Notes: generated by a model not told the origin, from the letters alone. Counted from the first letter of the stretch, positions 11,871 through 22,200 are shown. The stretch: 64,000 bases of DNA from Enterobacter genomosp. O (GCF_001022965.1 NZ_LECZ01000026.1:930001-994000), one strand, 5' to 3'. Translations and numbers: made by a program.

Positions 11871-11980
11871 CGGTGGAAAAAAGGGCGGATTTGCGTTGGG
11901 GAGGTGCGTACCGCTTCCTTGAGGTGTTGCGGATGCTTTACCATACTGGGTTCTTATCGAACCCGTTAAATGGATGTCTC

Positions 11981-13081
11981 ATGTTCAAGCGTCGTTATGC
12001 AGCGCTGTTGCCTGCGCTTATTCTGCTGTCTGCCTGTAGCAGCAAACCTAAGACCGAAGCCGTTCAGCAAACGGCGGGCGCGCCTTCCGGGGGATTCCTG
12101 CTGGAGCCGCAGCACAATATGATGCAGATGGGCGGCGACTTCGCGAATAACCCGGCGGCCGAGCAGTTCATCGATAAAATGGTGAGCAAACACGGCTTTG
12201 ACAGACAGCAGCTGCACGAAATTTTGTCTCAGGCCAAGCGTCTGGACTACGTGCTGCGCCTGATGGACAGGCAGGCGCCGACGGCTCAGGTGCCGAGCGG
12301 GCCTAACGGAGCGTGGCTGCGCTATCGCAAACAGTTTATTACCCCGGACAACGTGCAAAACGGCGTGGCGTTCTGGAATCAGTATGAAGATGCGCTCAAC
12401 CGCGCGTGGCAGGTGTACGGCGTACCGCCGGAAATCATCGTCGGGATTATCGGCGTGGAAACCCGCTGGGGCCGCGTGATGGGTAAAACCCGCATCCTCG
12501 ACGCGCTGGCGACGCTCTCCTTTAACTACCCGCGCCGCGCGGAGTATTTCTCTTCCGAGCTGGAAACCTTCCTGCTGATGGCGCGCAACGAACAGGACGA
12601 CCCGCTCGATCTTAAAGGGTCGTTTGCCGGCGCGATGGGCTACGGCCAGTTTATGCCGTCCTCCTATAAGCAGTATGCCGTCGACTTTAACGGGGATGGT
12701 CATATCAACCTGTGGGATCCGGTGGATGCCATCGGTAGCGTGGCGAACTACTTCAAAGCGCACGGCTGGACGCCGGGTGGTCAGGTTGCCGTTCAGGCAA
12801 ACGGCGAGGCGTTTGGCCTGGAAAACGGCTTCAAAACCAAATACAGCGTTGCACAGCTGACGGCGGCGGGCTTAACGCCAACCCAGCCGCTGGGCAATGT
12901 TGACCAGGTGAGCCTGCTGCGCCTGGACGTGGGAACCGGCTATCAGTACTGGTATGGCATGCCGAACTTCTATGCGATTACCCGCTACAACCACAGCACC
13001 CACTACGCGATGGCGGTGTGGCAGCTGGGGCTGGCGGTATCGCAGGCCCGCGTGCCGGCAGCGTCGCCGTTTAGTCAGTAA
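11981..13081 (+). CDS. mltB: Membrane-bound lytic murein transglycosylase B
   Basis: 366-residue outer-membrane lipoprotein that cleaves peptidoglycan to 1,6-anhydromuropeptides. The signal peptide ends in the lipobox LSAC (residues 16-19). The catalytic glutamate is in GIIGVETRWGR; the domain also has GAMGYGQFMPSSY and DPVDAIGSVANYF. The frame is open back to 11873, but the ATG at 11981 is the one that puts a lipoprotein signal peptide at the N terminus (MFKRRYAALLPAL), so I start there. Confidence 0.96.
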   Translation: MFKRRYAALLPALILLSACSSKPKTEAVQQTAGAPSGGFLLEPQHNMMQMGGDFANNPAAEQFIDKMVSKHGFDRQQLHEILSQAKRLDYVLRLMDRQAPTAQVPSGPNGAWLRYRKQFITPDNVQNGVAFWNQYEDALNRAWQVYGVPPEIIVGIIGVETRWGRVMGKTRILDALATLSFNYPRRAEYFSSELETFLLMARNEQDDPLDLKGSFAGAMGYGQFMPSSYKQYAVDFNGDGHINLWDPVDAIGSVANYFKAHGWTPGGQVAVQANGEAFGLENGFKTKYSVAQLTAAGLTPTQPLGNVDQVSLLRLDVGTGYQYWYGMPNFYAITRYNHSTHYAMAVWQLGLAVSQARVPAASPFSQ

Positions 13082-13095
13082 GTCGTCTTATTCCT

Positions 13096-13116
13096 CCCTC
13101 TCCCTTTGGGAGAGGG
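13096..13116. repeat. Intergenic palindromic repeat, copy 3
   Basis: ccctctccctttgggagaggg directly after mltB, without the gtgaggg tail. Confidence 0.8.
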
Positions 13117-13201
13117 CACCCCGCGCCCATCCAGGTTTTTTCAGAAACATTTCGCCACACTCCCTTTTCAAACGCGCCATTTACATCTCAATCGCCTTTC
13201 A

Positions 13202-13224
13202 TTATTGTTATGTTATAACATTTA
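13202..13224 (+). promoter_or_regulatory. Zur-type operator upstream of metal ABC operon
   Basis: TGTTATG-T-TATAACA (13206-13220) flanked by AT-rich arms matches the Zur consensus core TGTTATA-n-TATAACA with one mismatch. It lies 14 bases upstream of the small ORF at 13238 and is the only operator-like dyad before the transporter genes. Zinc repression is inferred from this site. Confidence 0.75.
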
Positions 13225-13237
13225 ATGTGGTATCGAG

Positions 13238-13345
13238 ATGTCAACATCCCTTTTTTCTCTCTCTGCTCTGGTTCGGCTTTTGCTGGCGCTGGTGCTTGTT
13301 GTTTTCATCGGGCTGGCCGTGCGCTGGGCGGTGGCATTGCCATGA
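13238..13345 (+). CDS. 35-aa single-span membrane peptide, first gene of the metal ABC operon
   Basis: ATG at 13238 opens a 35-codon frame whose product is almost entirely one transmembrane helix (SALVRLLLALVLVVFIGL, residues 9-26) with a short polar N terminus and an RW-AVALP tail. The stop TGA (13343-13345) overlaps the ATG of the ATPase gene as ATGA, a layout shared by the next two genes of the operon. The ribosome site is weak (GGT nine bases upstream). I do not recognise a named family. It may be a leader for translational coupling, a small transporter subunit, or both. Confidence 0.6.
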   Translation: MSTSLFSLSALVRLLLALVLVVFIGLAVRWAVALP

Positions 13346-13995
13346 TTGTGATGAATGCGCTCACGGCGGGTTATGACCGCCAGCCCGTTACGCGCCCTCT
13401 TTCGGGTGTGATCGAACGGGGAAGCATGACCGCCATTATCGGCGCTAACGGCTGTGGGAAATCCACGCTGCTGAAAACGCTGGCGGGATTTATTCCTCCC
13501 GTGAGCGGCGGCTTTCGCTGGCAGGGAAAGCGCCCGGTGATTGGCTGGCTGGCGCAGCGTCACGCGCTGGAGGCGCAGTTTCCCCTGACCGTACAGGACG
13601 TCGTCAGCATGGGCTGCTGGCCGGGCATTTCGCTTTTTTCCGGGTTTCGCCGCGAAATGCGATTACGCATCAGGAGCGCGCTGGAGCGCGTCGGGCTGGA
13701 ATCCATGGCGTTATCTACCATCGATGAACTCTCCGGCGGCCAGTTTCAGCGCATGCTGTTTGCCCGCGTACTGGTGCAGCAGGCGCCGCTGGTGATGCTC
13801 GATGAGCCCTTTACCGGCGTCGATGAAGCCACCTGCAACGTGTTAATGGATTTGATGCTGGAGATGTATATGCAGGGGCAAACGCTGCTCGCGGTACTGC
13901 ACGACAGCGAGCGCGTGTCGCGCCACTTCCCGCAGACGTTACGGCTGGACGCCGACGTTCCCCAGTGGAAAACCGAGCGGGTGAGGGTGGCATGA
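13342..13995 (+). CDS. Metal ABC transporter ATP-binding protein (ZnuC/SitB type)
   Basis: 217-residue ATPase of the Zn/Mn/Fe ABC family. Walker A GANGCGKST, signature LSGGQFQRMLFARVL, Walker B LVMLDEPFTGVD and the H-loop VLHDSERV are all present. The frame is open to 13225, but the upstream part is out of character (Cys/Gly rich) and overlaps a better ORF in another frame; the ATG at 13342 coupled to that ORF is preferred. MNALTAGYD at 13351 is an alternative start. The stop overlaps the permease start. Confidence 0.9.
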   Translation: MIVMNALTAGYDRQPVTRPLSGVIERGSMTAIIGANGCGKSTLLKTLAGFIPPVSGGFRWQGKRPVIGWLAQRHALEAQFPLTVQDVVSMGCWPGISLFSGFRREMRLRIRSALERVGLESMALSTIDELSGGQFQRMLFARVLVQQAPLVMLDEPFTGVDEATCNVLMDLMLEMYMQGQTLLAVLHDSERVSRHFPQTLRLDADVPQWKTERVRVA

Positions 13996-14852
13996 TCTGG
14001 CATCTCTTTTTCCAGCCGTTTATTGAGTACGGCTTTATGCGCCGCGCGCTGGTGGTTTGCCTGGCGCTTTCCGTCAGCACCACCGCGCTCGGCGTGTTTC
14101 TGCAGCTGCGTCGCATGAGTCTGATGGGTGACGCGCTTTCTCACGCCATTTTGCCGGGTGTCGCCGTGGGATACCTGCTCAGCGGCATGTCGCTGCTGGC
14201 AATGAGTATTGGCGGTTTTATCGCGGGAATTACCGTGGCGCTGATGGCCGGTCTGGTCAGTCGACGCACGCCTCTTAAGGAGGATGCCAGCTTTGCCGGG
14301 TTTTATCTTGGCTCACTGGCGCTGGGCGTTACGCTGGTGTCGCTTCGCGGGTCGAATGTCGATCTGCTGCATCTGCTGTTTGGATCCATCCTCGCCGTGG
14401 ACAACGACGCCGCGCTGTTCGTCACGGGCGTTTGCATGTTCACCCTTATCACGCTGGCGGTTTTCTATCGCGGGCTGGTCACGGAAGCGTTTGATACCGC
14501 CTGGCTCCAGGTAAACGCCCGCTGGCTGCCTGGCCTGCTGCACGGACTGTTTCTGGCGCTGCTGGTTCTTAATCTGGTGGCCGGTTTTCAGGTCCTCGGC
14601 ACGCTGATGGCCGTTGGGCTGATGATGCTGCCGGCTGTGGCGGCCCGCTGCTGGGTGCGCACGCTGCCGGGGTTGCTCCTGATGGCGGGCATCAGCGGTA
14701 TTTTCTGCGCGTGGCTGGGGCTGAGCCTCTCCTGGGCACTGAGTTTACCTGCCGGGCCATCCATTGTGCTTACCGCCAGCGCGCTGTTCTTTATTTCCAT
14801 TTTACTGGGTACGCGAAGCAGGCTCGCAGGCAGCCTGCGCGCGCTTTTTTAA
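13992..14852 (+). CDS. Metal ABC transporter permease (ZnuB/SitC type)
   Basis: 286-residue ABC-3 family membrane subunit with about eight hydrophobic segments. The family signatures RRMSLMGDALSHAILPGVAVGYLL and DLLHLLFGSILA are visible. The ATG at 13992 overlaps the ATPase stop (ATGA); the ORF upstream of it belongs to the ATPase region. Forms the inner-membrane channel for the metal delivered by the downstream binding protein. Confidence 0.92.
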   Translation: MIWHLFFQPFIEYGFMRRALVVCLALSVSTTALGVFLQLRRMSLMGDALSHAILPGVAVGYLLSGMSLLAMSIGGFIAGITVALMAGLVSRRTPLKEDASFAGFYLGSLALGVTLVSLRGSNVDLLHLLFGSILAVDNDAALFVTGVCMFTLITLAVFYRGLVTEAFDTAWLQVNARWLPGLLHGLFLALLVLNLVAGFQVLGTLMAVGLMMLPAVAARCWVRTLPGLLLMAGISGIFCAWLGLSLSWALSLPAGPSIVLTASALFFISILLGTRSRLAGSLRALF

Positions 14853-14866
14853 CGCAAGGGGAAACG

Positions 14867-15745
14867 ATGAAACGTACAGGATTAGTCATGGCGCTCGCGC
14901 TGGGGATGATGTCACACGGCGTGATGGCCAAAACGCTGAATGTGGTCACCAGTTTTTCGATACTGGGGGATATCACGCAGGAGGTGGGCGGCGATCGCGT
15001 AAACGTGACGACGCTGGTGGGGCCGGACGGCGACCCGCATACCTTCGAGCCGTCACCGAAAGACAGCGCGGCGCTGAGCAAGGCTGATGTGGTGGTGGTG
15101 AACGGTCTGGGTCTGGAGGGCTGGCTCGACCGTCTGGTAAAGGCCTCCGGATTTAAAGGACAGCTAGTGGTGGCGTCGACCGGGGTGAAAACGCACACCC
15201 TTGAGGAAGAGGGCAAAACCGTGACCGATCCGCACGCGTGGAACAGCGCGGCGAACGGGGCGCTGTATGCGCAAAATATTCTGAACGGGCTGGTGAAAGC
15301 CGATCCGCAAGATAAAGCGGCGATCGAAGCTACCGGTAAGCCGTACATCGCGCAGCTGACGCAGCTGGATGGCTGGGCCAAAACGCGCTTTAGCCAGATC
15401 CCGCAGGCAAAGCGTAACGTGCTGACCAGCCATGACGCGTTCGGCTATTTCAGCCGCGCCTACGGCGTAAGGTTTATGGCGCCGCAGGGGCTGTCGTCTG
15501 AAAGCGAGGCCAGCGCGGCGCAGGTTGCTGAGATCATCAATCAGATTAAAGCCGACGGCGTGAAAACCTGGTTTATGGAGAATCAGCTCGATCCGCGGCT
15601 GGTGAAACAAATTGCGTCGGCGACGGGCGCGCAGCCAGGGGGCGAACTTTACCCGGAAGCGCTGTCGGCAAAAGGCGGAGTGGCAGACACCTACGTTAAG
15701 GCGTTTCGCCACAACGTGAATACCCTCGCTGACAGCATGAAATAG
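14867..15745 (+). CDS. Metal ABC transporter substrate-binding protein (cluster A-I)
   Basis: 292-residue periplasmic binding protein. A signal peptide (1-21, ending HGVMA) precedes the mature KTLNVVTSFSILGDI. Metal ligands typical of cluster A-I are visible as histidines in GDPHTFEPSP, DPHAWNSAAN and TSHDAFGYF, plus an acidic residue in the last lobe. The His-rich loop of ZnuA is missing, so sequence alone leaves zinc, manganese or iron open; the Zur-like box favours zinc. AAGGGGAAACG provides a strong ribosome site 14 bases after the permease. E. coli has mltB next to pncC here, so the whole ABC unit is an insertion relative to it. Confidence 0.93.
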   Translation: MKRTGLVMALALGMMSHGVMAKTLNVVTSFSILGDITQEVGGDRVNVTTLVGPDGDPHTFEPSPKDSAALSKADVVVVNGLGLEGWLDRLVKASGFKGQLVVASTGVKTHTLEEEGKTVTDPHAWNSAANGALYAQNILNGLVKADPQDKAAIEATGKPYIAQLTQLDGWAKTRFSQIPQAKRNVLTSHDAFGYFSRAYGVRFMAPQGLSSESEASAAQVAEIINQIKADGVKTWFMENQLDPRLVKQIASATGAQPGGELYPEALSAKGGVADTYVKAFRHNVNTLADSMK

Positions 15746-15756
15746 CATTCTTCCAG

Positions 15757-15782
15757 GCCGGTGCGTTCGCGCCGGCTTTTTT
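15757..15782 (+). terminator. Terminator of the metal ABC operon
   Basis: GCCGGTGCG-TT-CGCGCCGGC stem (one T-G pair) followed by six T, eleven bases after the binding-protein stop. Confidence 0.9.
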
Positions 15783-15875
15783 CTGAAGCCCCCTCGTAAA
15801 ACCTGAAGCGTATCCCCATATCTGATGAGAAAGTGCTATCTTGTGCAGCACGTTTTTCTGATGCCTGGAGCGAGA

Positions 15876-16373
15876 ATGACTGACCATGAATTGATGCAGC
15901 TGAGCGAGATAGTTGGCCTGGCGCTTAAGCAACGTGGTGCGACGATAACCACCGCAGAGTCCTGCACCGGCGGCTGGGTGGCGAAAGCGATTACCGATAT
16001 TGCCGGCAGTTCCGCCTGGTTTGAACGTGGCTTTGTGACCTACAGTAACGAAGCTAAAGCACAGATGATTGGCGTTCGTGAATCCACGCTTGAACAGCAT
16101 GGTGCGGTCAGCGAACCGGTGGTGATCGAGATGGCCATTGGTGCGCTCAAAGAGGCGCGGGCAGATTACGCGATTTCCATTAGCGGCATCGCAGGCCCGG
16201 ACGGCGGCAGCGACGTGAAGCCTGTCGGCACCGTCTGGTTTGGGTTTGCCACCTCCAGAGGGGAGGGGATCACCCGCCGGGAGTGCTTTAGCGGCGATCG
16301 CGAAAGCGTGCGTCGTCAGGCCACCGTTTATGCGTTAAAAACGCTCTGGCAACAATTTCTACAAAACACTTGA
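15876..16373 (+). CDS. pncC: Nicotinamide-nucleotide amidase
   Basis: 165-residue CinA C-terminal-type deamidase that converts NMN to nicotinate mononucleotide in the pyridine nucleotide cycle. The conserved TTAESCTGGWVAKAI (25-39) and the segment ISGIAGPDGGS are present. The ATG at 15876 with GGAGCGAGA upstream gives the usual length; the open frame to 15825 is non-coding leader. It sits directly upstream of recA as in E. coli (ygaD). Confidence 0.95.
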   Translation: MTDHELMQLSEIVGLALKQRGATITTAESCTGGWVAKAITDIAGSSAWFERGFVTYSNEAKAQMIGVRESTLEQHGAVSEPVVIEMAIGALKEARADYAISISGIAGPDGGSDVKPVGTVWFGFATSRGEGITRRECFSGDRESVRRQATVYALKTLWQQFLQNT

Positions 16374-16397
16374 TACTGTATGACCATACAGTATAAT
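16370..16397 (+). promoter_or_regulatory. recA promoter with LexA box
   Basis: -35 TTGATA (16370-16375), 16-bp spacer, -10 TATAAT (16392-16397). The SOS box TACTGTATGACCATACAGTA (16374-16393) fills the spacer, so bound LexA blocks polymerase. Confidence 0.98.
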
Positions 16398-16426
16398 TGC
16401 ACCAACAGAACAGAAATCCACGGTGA

Positions 16427-17521
<1,095 letters not shown>

Positions 17522-17540
17522 TTCTCTCGTTTAACGATGA

Positions 17541-17564
17541 AGGGCTGCTGATGCGGCCCTTTTT
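17541..17564 (+). terminator. recA terminator
   Basis: AGGGC...GCCCT stem with TTTTT after it, between recA and recX; in E. coli about a tenth of transcripts read through to recX. Confidence 0.75.
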
Positions 17565-17589
17565 GCATTTCTGAACCAGCAGGTTTTTT

Positions 17590-18090
17590 ATGAGTGAACC
17601 TACATCACGTCGACCGGCATACTCACGCTTACTGGATCGTGCGGTACGCATTCTTGCCGTCCGCGACCACAGTGAACAGGAGCTACGGCGAAAACTGTCG
17701 GCTCCGGTGATGAGTAAAAACGGGCCAGAAGAGATTGATGCCACCGCGGAAGATTATGACCGCGTGATTGCCTGGTGCTATGAGCATCACTATCTCGATG
17801 ACGAGCGTTTCGCCTCGCGGTTTCTTGCCAGCCGCGGTCGCAAAGGATATGGCCCCGCGCGTATCCGCCAGGAGCTGAACCAGAAAGGGGTCGCCCGGGA
17901 GTCGATTGAAAAAGCGATGCGCGAGTGCGAGATTGACTGGTGCGAACTGGCAAAAGAGCAGGCCATTCGTAAGTACGGTGAACCGCTGCCGCGTGATTTT
18001 TCAGAAAAAGTCAAAATCCAGCGCTTTTTGCTCTACCGCGGCTTTCTGATGGAAGATATTCAGGATATCTGGCGTAATTTTGCCGATTGA
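17590..18090 (+). CDS. recX: RecA regulatory protein RecX
   Basis: 166-residue modulator that binds RecA filaments and limits their extension. Three-helix RecX repeats are visible: [20 protein letters not shown], then [20 protein letters not shown] and [16 protein letters not shown]. Lies 68 bases after recA and is probably expressed by read-through under LexA control. Confidence 0.96.
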   Translation: MSEPTSRRPAYSRLLDRAVRILAVRDHSEQELRRKLSAPVMSKNGPEEIDATAEDYDRVIAWCYEHHYLDDERFASRFLASRGRKGYGPARIRQELNQKGVARESIEKAMRECEIDWCELAKEQAIRKYGEPLPRDFSEKVKIQRFLLYRGFLMEDIQDIWRNFAD

Positions 18091-18221
18091 ACGCATGCGG
18101 GATTTTACTTCCCACCAAAGAAAACTTATCTTATTCCCACTTTTTCCAGTAGCTGGTCTGTCCAACGGTTTACCGAAACGGGCTGGCTACGACATTTCGT
18201 TAGCTTGATTTCAGGATAATT

Positions 18222-20849
18222 ATGAGCAAGAGCACCGCTGAGATCCGTCAGGCGTTTCTCGATTTTTTCCATAGTAAGGGACACCAGGTTGTTGCCAGCA
18301 GCTCCCTGGTACCGAACAACGATCCGACTCTGCTGTTTACCAACGCCGGGATGAACCAGTTCAAGGACGTGTTCCTTGGTCTCGACAAGCGTAATTATTC
18401 CCGCGCCACAACCTCACAGCGTTGCGTGCGTGCGGGCGGTAAACACAACGACCTGGAAAACGTCGGTTACACCGCGCGTCACCACACGTTCTTCGAAATG
18501 CTGGGTAACTTCAGCTTCGGCGACTACTTCAAACACGATGCCATTCAATATGCGTGGGAACTGCTGACCGGTGAAAACTGGTTCAACCTGCCGAAAGAGC
18601 GTCTGTGGGTTACCGTCTATGAAACCGATGACGAAGCCTACGAAATCTGGGAAAAAGAAGTCGGGATCCCGCGCGAGCGTATTATTCGCATCGGTGATAA
18701 CAAAGGCGCGCCATACGCGTCTGACAACTTCTGGCAGATGGGTGACACCGGTCCTTGCGGTCCTTGCACTGAGATCTTCTACGATCACGGCGACCACATC
18801 TGGGGCGGCCCTCCAGGCAGCCCGGAAGAAGACGGCGATCGCTACATTGAGATCTGGAACATCGTCTTCATGCAGTTCAACCGTCAGGCCGACGGTACGA
18901 TGGAGCCGCTGCCGAAACCTTCCGTTGATACCGGTATGGGTCTGGAGCGTATTGCCGCGGTTCTGCAGCACGTTAACTCCAACTACGAGATTGACCTGTT
19001 CAGCACCCTGATCAAAGCCGTTGCGGAAGTGACCGGCGCGACCGATCTGAACAACAAATCTCTTCGCGTTATCGCGGACCATATTCGTTCCTGTGCGTTC
19101 CTGATCGCTGATGGCGTTATCCCGTCGAATGAGAACCGTGGCTACGTGCTGCGTCGCATCATTCGTCGTGCCATCCGTCACGGCAACATGCTGGGCGCGA
19201 AGGACACTTTCTTCTATAAACTCGTTGGGCCACTGATTGGCGTAATGGGTGCCGCCGGTGATGAGCTGAAACGCCAGCAGGCACAGGTAGAGCAGGTTCT
19301 GAAAACCGAAGAAGAGCAGTTTGCTCGTACGCTGGAGCGCGGTCTGGCGCTGCTGGACGAAGAGCTGGCGAAACTGAAAGGCGACACGCTGGATGGCGAA
19401 ACCGCTTTCCGACTGTACGACACCTATGGTTTCCCGGTTGACCTGACGGCGGACGTTTGCCGCGAGCGCAACATTAAAGTTGACGAAGCGGGCTTCGAAG
19501 CCGCGATGGAAGAGCAGCGTCGTCGCGCGCGCGAGTCCAGCGGTTTCGGTGCAGACTACAACGCGATGATCCGCGTTGATAGCGCGTCTGAATTCAAAGG
19601 TTATGAAGCGCTGGAGCTGACCGGCAAAGTGACTGCCCTGTTTGTTGACGGTAAAGCCGTAGACAGCATCAGCGCAGGTCAGGATGCTGTTGTCATTCTG
19701 GACAAAACGCCGTTCTATGCAGAATCCGGCGGTCAGGTTGGCGATAAAGGTGAGCTGAAAGGCAATGGCTTTAGCTTCAGCGTAAGCGACACCCAGAAAT
19801 ACGGTCAGGCGATCGGTCATCAGGGCAAACTGATTTCCGGTTCTCTGAAAGTGGGCGAGGGCGTTCAGGCTAACGTTGATGAAGCTCGCCGCGCGCGCAT
19901 TCGTCTGAACCACTCTGCAACCCACCTGATGCACGCTGCTCTGCGCGACGTGCTGGGTACCCACGTTGCACAGAAAGGTTCTCTGGTAAACGACAAAGTG
20001 CTGCGTTTCGACTTCTCGCATTTTGAAGCGATGAAGCCGTCTGAAATCCGCGCAGTGGAAGATCTGGTGAACGCGCAGATCCGTCGTAACCTGCCAATCG
20101 AAACCCATATCATGGATCTTGAAGCGGCGAAGAAAAAAGGCGCGATGGCGCTGTTTGGTGAGAAATATGACGACCGCGTTCGCGTGCTGAGCATGGGCGA
20201 CTTCTCTACCGAGCTGTGCGGCGGTACTCACGCCTCCCGCACCGGTGACATCGGCCTGTTCCGCATTGTTTCCGAGTCAGGTACGGCGGCCGGTGTGCGT
20301 CGTATCGAAGCGGTAACCGGTGAAGGTGCTATTGCCAGCCTGCATGCGCAGAGCGATCAGCTGCACGACATCGCGCAGCTGCTGAAAGGCGATAGCCAGA
20401 ACCTGGGCGAGAAAGTGCGCGTGGCGCTGGATCGCACGCGTCAGCTGGAAAAAGAGCTGCAGCAGCTGAAAGAGCAGGCTGCGGCGCAGGAGAGTGCAAA
20501 CCTCTCCAGCAAGGCTGTAGACATTAAGGGCGTCAAACTGCTGGTCAGCGATCTGGCGGGCGTTGAGCCTAAGATGCTGCGTACTATGGTCGACGATCTC
20601 AAGAACCAGCTTGGTTCTACCGTTATCGTGCTGGCGACAGTGGCAGAAGGTAAGGTTTCTCTGATTGCGGGCGTCTCTAAGGATGTGACCGACCGCGTAA
20701 AAGCAGGGGAACTGATTGGTATGGTCGCTCAGCAGGTGGGCGGCAAGGGTGGCGGTCGTCCGGACATGGCGCAAGCCGGTGGTACGGATGCGGCGGCACT
20801 CCCTGCAGCATTGGCCAGCGTTGAAAGCTGGGTAAGCGCGAAACTGTAA
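18222..20849 (+). CDS. alaS: Alanyl-tRNA synthetase
   Basis: 875-residue class II tRNA synthetase. Aminoacylation domain (1-440) with [29 protein letters not shown] and the [12 protein letters not shown] motif 3. The editing domain shows the zinc/editing residues [11 protein letters not shown] and [13 protein letters not shown]; a coiled-coil stretch (about 720-755) leads to C-Ala with [17 protein letters not shown]. Full length, no anomalies. Confidence 0.99.
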   Translation: MSKSTAEIRQAFLDFFHSKGHQVVASSSLVPNNDPTLLFTNAGMNQFKDVFLGLDKRNYSRATTSQRCVRAGGKHNDLENVGYTARHHTFFEMLGNFSFGDYFKHDAIQYAWELLTGENWFNLPKERLWVTVYETDDEAYEIWEKEVGIPRERIIRIGDNKGAPYASDNFWQMGDTGPCGPCTEIFYDHGDHIWGGPPGSPEEDGDRYIEIWNIVFMQFNRQADGTMEPLPKPSVDTGMGLERIAAVLQHVNSNYEIDLFSTLIKAVAEVTGATDLNNKSLRVIADHIRSCAFLIADGVIPSNENRGYVLRRIIRRAIRHGNMLGAKDTFFYKLVGPLIGVMGAAGDELKRQQAQVEQVLKTEEEQFARTLERGLALLDEELAKLKGDTLDGETAFRLYDTYGFPVDLTADVCRERNIKVDEAGFEAAMEEQRRRARESSGFGADYNAMIRVDSASEFKGYEALELTGKVTALFVDGKAVDSISAGQDAVVILDKTPFYAESGGQVGDKGELKGNGFSFSVSDTQKYGQAIGHQGKLISGSLKVGEGVQANVDEARRARIRLNHSATHLMHAALRDVLGTHVAQKGSLVNDKVLRFDFSHFEAMKPSEIRAVEDLVNAQIRRNLPIETHIMDLEAAKKKGAMALFGEKYDDRVRVLSMGDFSTELCGGTHASRTGDIGLFRIVSESGTAAGVRRIEAVTGEGAIASLHAQSDQLHDIAQLLKGDSQNLGEKVRVALDRTRQLEKELQQLKEQAAAQESANLSSKAVDIKGVKLLVSDLAGVEPKMLRTMVDDLKNQLGSTVIVLATVAEGKVSLIAGVSKDVTDRVKAGELIGMVAQQVGGKGGGRPDMAQAGGTDAAALPAALASVESWVSAKL

Positions 20850-20867
20850 TAACTACAAAGCACAAGC

Positions 20868-20897
20868 AGACGCCATAGCGGTAACGTTATGGCGTCT
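20868..20897 (+). terminator. Likely alaS terminator
   Basis: Perfect 10-bp arms AGACGCCATA / TATGGCGTCT, 18 bases after the alaS stop. The tail (TGTT) is short in T, so termination may be partial; csrA has its own promoters further on. Confidence 0.6.
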
Positions 20898-21090
20898 TGT
20901 TCACTGTGCTATCGATAACGATAAAGTCAGGTTGAGTTTGTGTATATCGGCTAAACTTACGTTTAACAGAATGTGATGCCGTGACTGCTTACACTTTACG
21001 TGTTTGTCATCGCTTACTTTTTGGCGTTATATGATGGATAATGCCGGGATACAAGAGACCCGACTCTTTTAATCTTTCAAGGAGCAAAGA

Positions 21091-21276
21091 ATGCTGATTC
21101 TGACTCGTCGAGTTGGTGAGACCCTCATGATTGGGGATGAGGTCACCGTGACAGTTTTAGGGGTAAAGGGTAACCAGGTACGTATTGGTGTTAACGCTCC
21201 TAAAGAAGTATCTGTCCACCGTGAAGAGATCTACCAGCGTATCCAGGCTGAAAAATCCCAGCAGTCCAGTTACTGA
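21091..21276 (+). CDS. csrA: Carbon storage regulator CsrA
   Basis: 61-residue RNA-binding dimer that represses or stabilises messages carrying GGA motifs. The start [18 protein letters not shown] and the RNA-contact [19 protein letters not shown] are unmistakable. The ribosome site AAGGAG contains a GGA, in line with the autorepression known in E. coli. Preceded by about 240 bases of leader and followed by a 343-base gap before the tRNA cluster. Confidence 0.99.
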
Positions 21277-21619
21277 TATTGTCGCGTCTCGCTGTCGGGC
21301 GAGACGCAACCTCTTCCTTCATTTTCCCTGCTTAAAGTTACCGTTTAATTTCAATCGCTCTCTTTTTAACCACTCCTTTGCCCTTTACTCGTCTCAACAC
21401 CGTCATTTCTGCCCAGGTTTTCTGTGAAGATGCCTGCAAAATCCGCTTATAAAACACCCTCTTTGCGGCTTTTACATGCGAATTGCGTGTGATTTGTGCA
21501 AACGATAAAAGCTTTTGGAAAATTGTTTGACTTATAAGTCCCAGAAAGTAATATATGCGCCACGCAGCGACGAGAAGCTCTTAACGAGTTACTCGAAGCA
21601 CTCGAAAGAGGCGTTGTGT
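21277..21619 (+). other. 343-bp gap: csrA downstream region and tRNA leader
   Basis: No protein gene seen. GTCTCGC/GCGAGAC arms at 21286-21307 form a hairpin just after csrA (weak terminator). The tRNA operon promoter is in the last 100 bases, followed by a leader with short repeats of 'actcgaa'. Confidence 0.6.
21527..21554 (+). promoter_or_regulatory. Promoter of the serV-arg tRNA operon
   Basis: -35 TTGACT (21527-21532), 16-bp spacer, -10 TAATAT (21549-21554), then a G/C-rich discriminator (GCGCCACGC) as expected for stringently controlled stable RNA. Confidence 0.8.
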
Positions 21620-21712
21620 GGTGAGGTGGCCGAGAGGCTGAAGGCGCTCCCCTGCTAAGGGAGTATGCGGTCAAAAGCTGCATCCGGGGTTCGAATCCCC
21701 GCCTCACCGCCA
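21620..21712 (+). tRNA. serV: tRNA-Ser (GCU anticodon)
   Basis: 93 nt with encoded CCA, long variable arm and GCT anticodon in CCCTGCTAAGGG; T-loop GGTTCGAATCC. First gene of the tRNA cluster after csrA, as in E. coli. Confidence 0.98.
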
Positions 21713-21716
21713 TTTT

Positions 21717-21793
21717 GCATCCGTAGCTCAGCTGGATAGAGTACTCGGCTACGAACCGAGCGGTCGGAGGTTCGAATCCTCCCGGATGCACCA
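21717..21793 (+). tRNA. tRNA-Arg (ACG anticodon), copy 1
   Basis: 77 nt with encoded CCA; acceptor GCATCCG pairs CGGATGC, anticodon loop CTACGAA. Only four bases after tRNA-Ser, so processed from one transcript. A34 is expected to be edited to inosine by TadA. Confidence 0.98.
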
Positions 21794-21857
21794 TCTATTA
21801 CTTCATATTGCTTTAGAAGTGATATGAATATCGAGTAGTACAGTAGTAAATCCCGAT

Positions 21858-21934
21858 GCATCCGTAGCTCAGCTGGATAGAGTACTCGGCTACGAACCGA
21901 GCGGTCGGAGGTTCGAATCCTCCCGGATGCACCA
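21858..21934 (+). tRNA. tRNA-Arg (ACG anticodon), copy 2
   Basis: Identical to copy 1 and separated from it by a 64-base spacer. Confidence 0.98.
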
Positions 21935-21998
21935 TCTATTACTTCATATTGCTTTAGAAGTGATATGAATATCGAGTAGTACAGTAGTAAATCCCGAT

Positions 21999-22075
21999 GC
22001 ATCCGTAGCTCAGCTGGATAGAGTACTCGGCTACGAACCGAGCGGTCGGAGGTTCGAATCCTCCCGGATGCACCA
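21999..22075 (+). tRNA. tRNA-Arg (ACG anticodon), copy 3
   Basis: Identical to copies 1 and 2; last tRNA of the cluster. The spacer after it is unrelated to the 64-base spacer. Confidence 0.98.
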
Positions 22076-22200
22076 TCTCTTCTGTTGTTCCCTTCGATGT
22101 TTAGTTCTTAATCACTCTCGTTGTTATCACTTCGCAATCAGCGACAAAAATCCCCTTTTGCGATAAAGTAATGCTTTGTTAATCGTTTAGCGAGAGCACG

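Larger units (their letters stand above)
21717..22075 (+). repeat. Tandem repeat of tRNA-Arg plus spacer (141-bp unit)
   Basis: Two complete units (21717-21857, 21858-21998) and a third tRNA without spacer. Spacers 21794-21857 and 21935-21998 are identical and contain a hairpin around cttcatattgctttagaag. Perfect identity points to recent unequal crossing-over or ongoing homogenisation. Confidence 0.95.

Noticed and set aside
11873..11980. N-terminal extension of mltB
   Set aside because: It would bury the lipoprotein signal peptide; the ATG at 11981 gives the correct lipobox.
13225..13341. N-terminal extension of the metal ABC ATPase
   Set aside because: Unusual Cys/Gly composition and overlap with a better membrane-peptide frame; overlapping start at 13342 is preferred.
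18414..20231. 605-codon open frame antisense to alaS
   Set aside because: Mirror frame of a highly expressed gene with biased codons; no start signal or recognisable domain.
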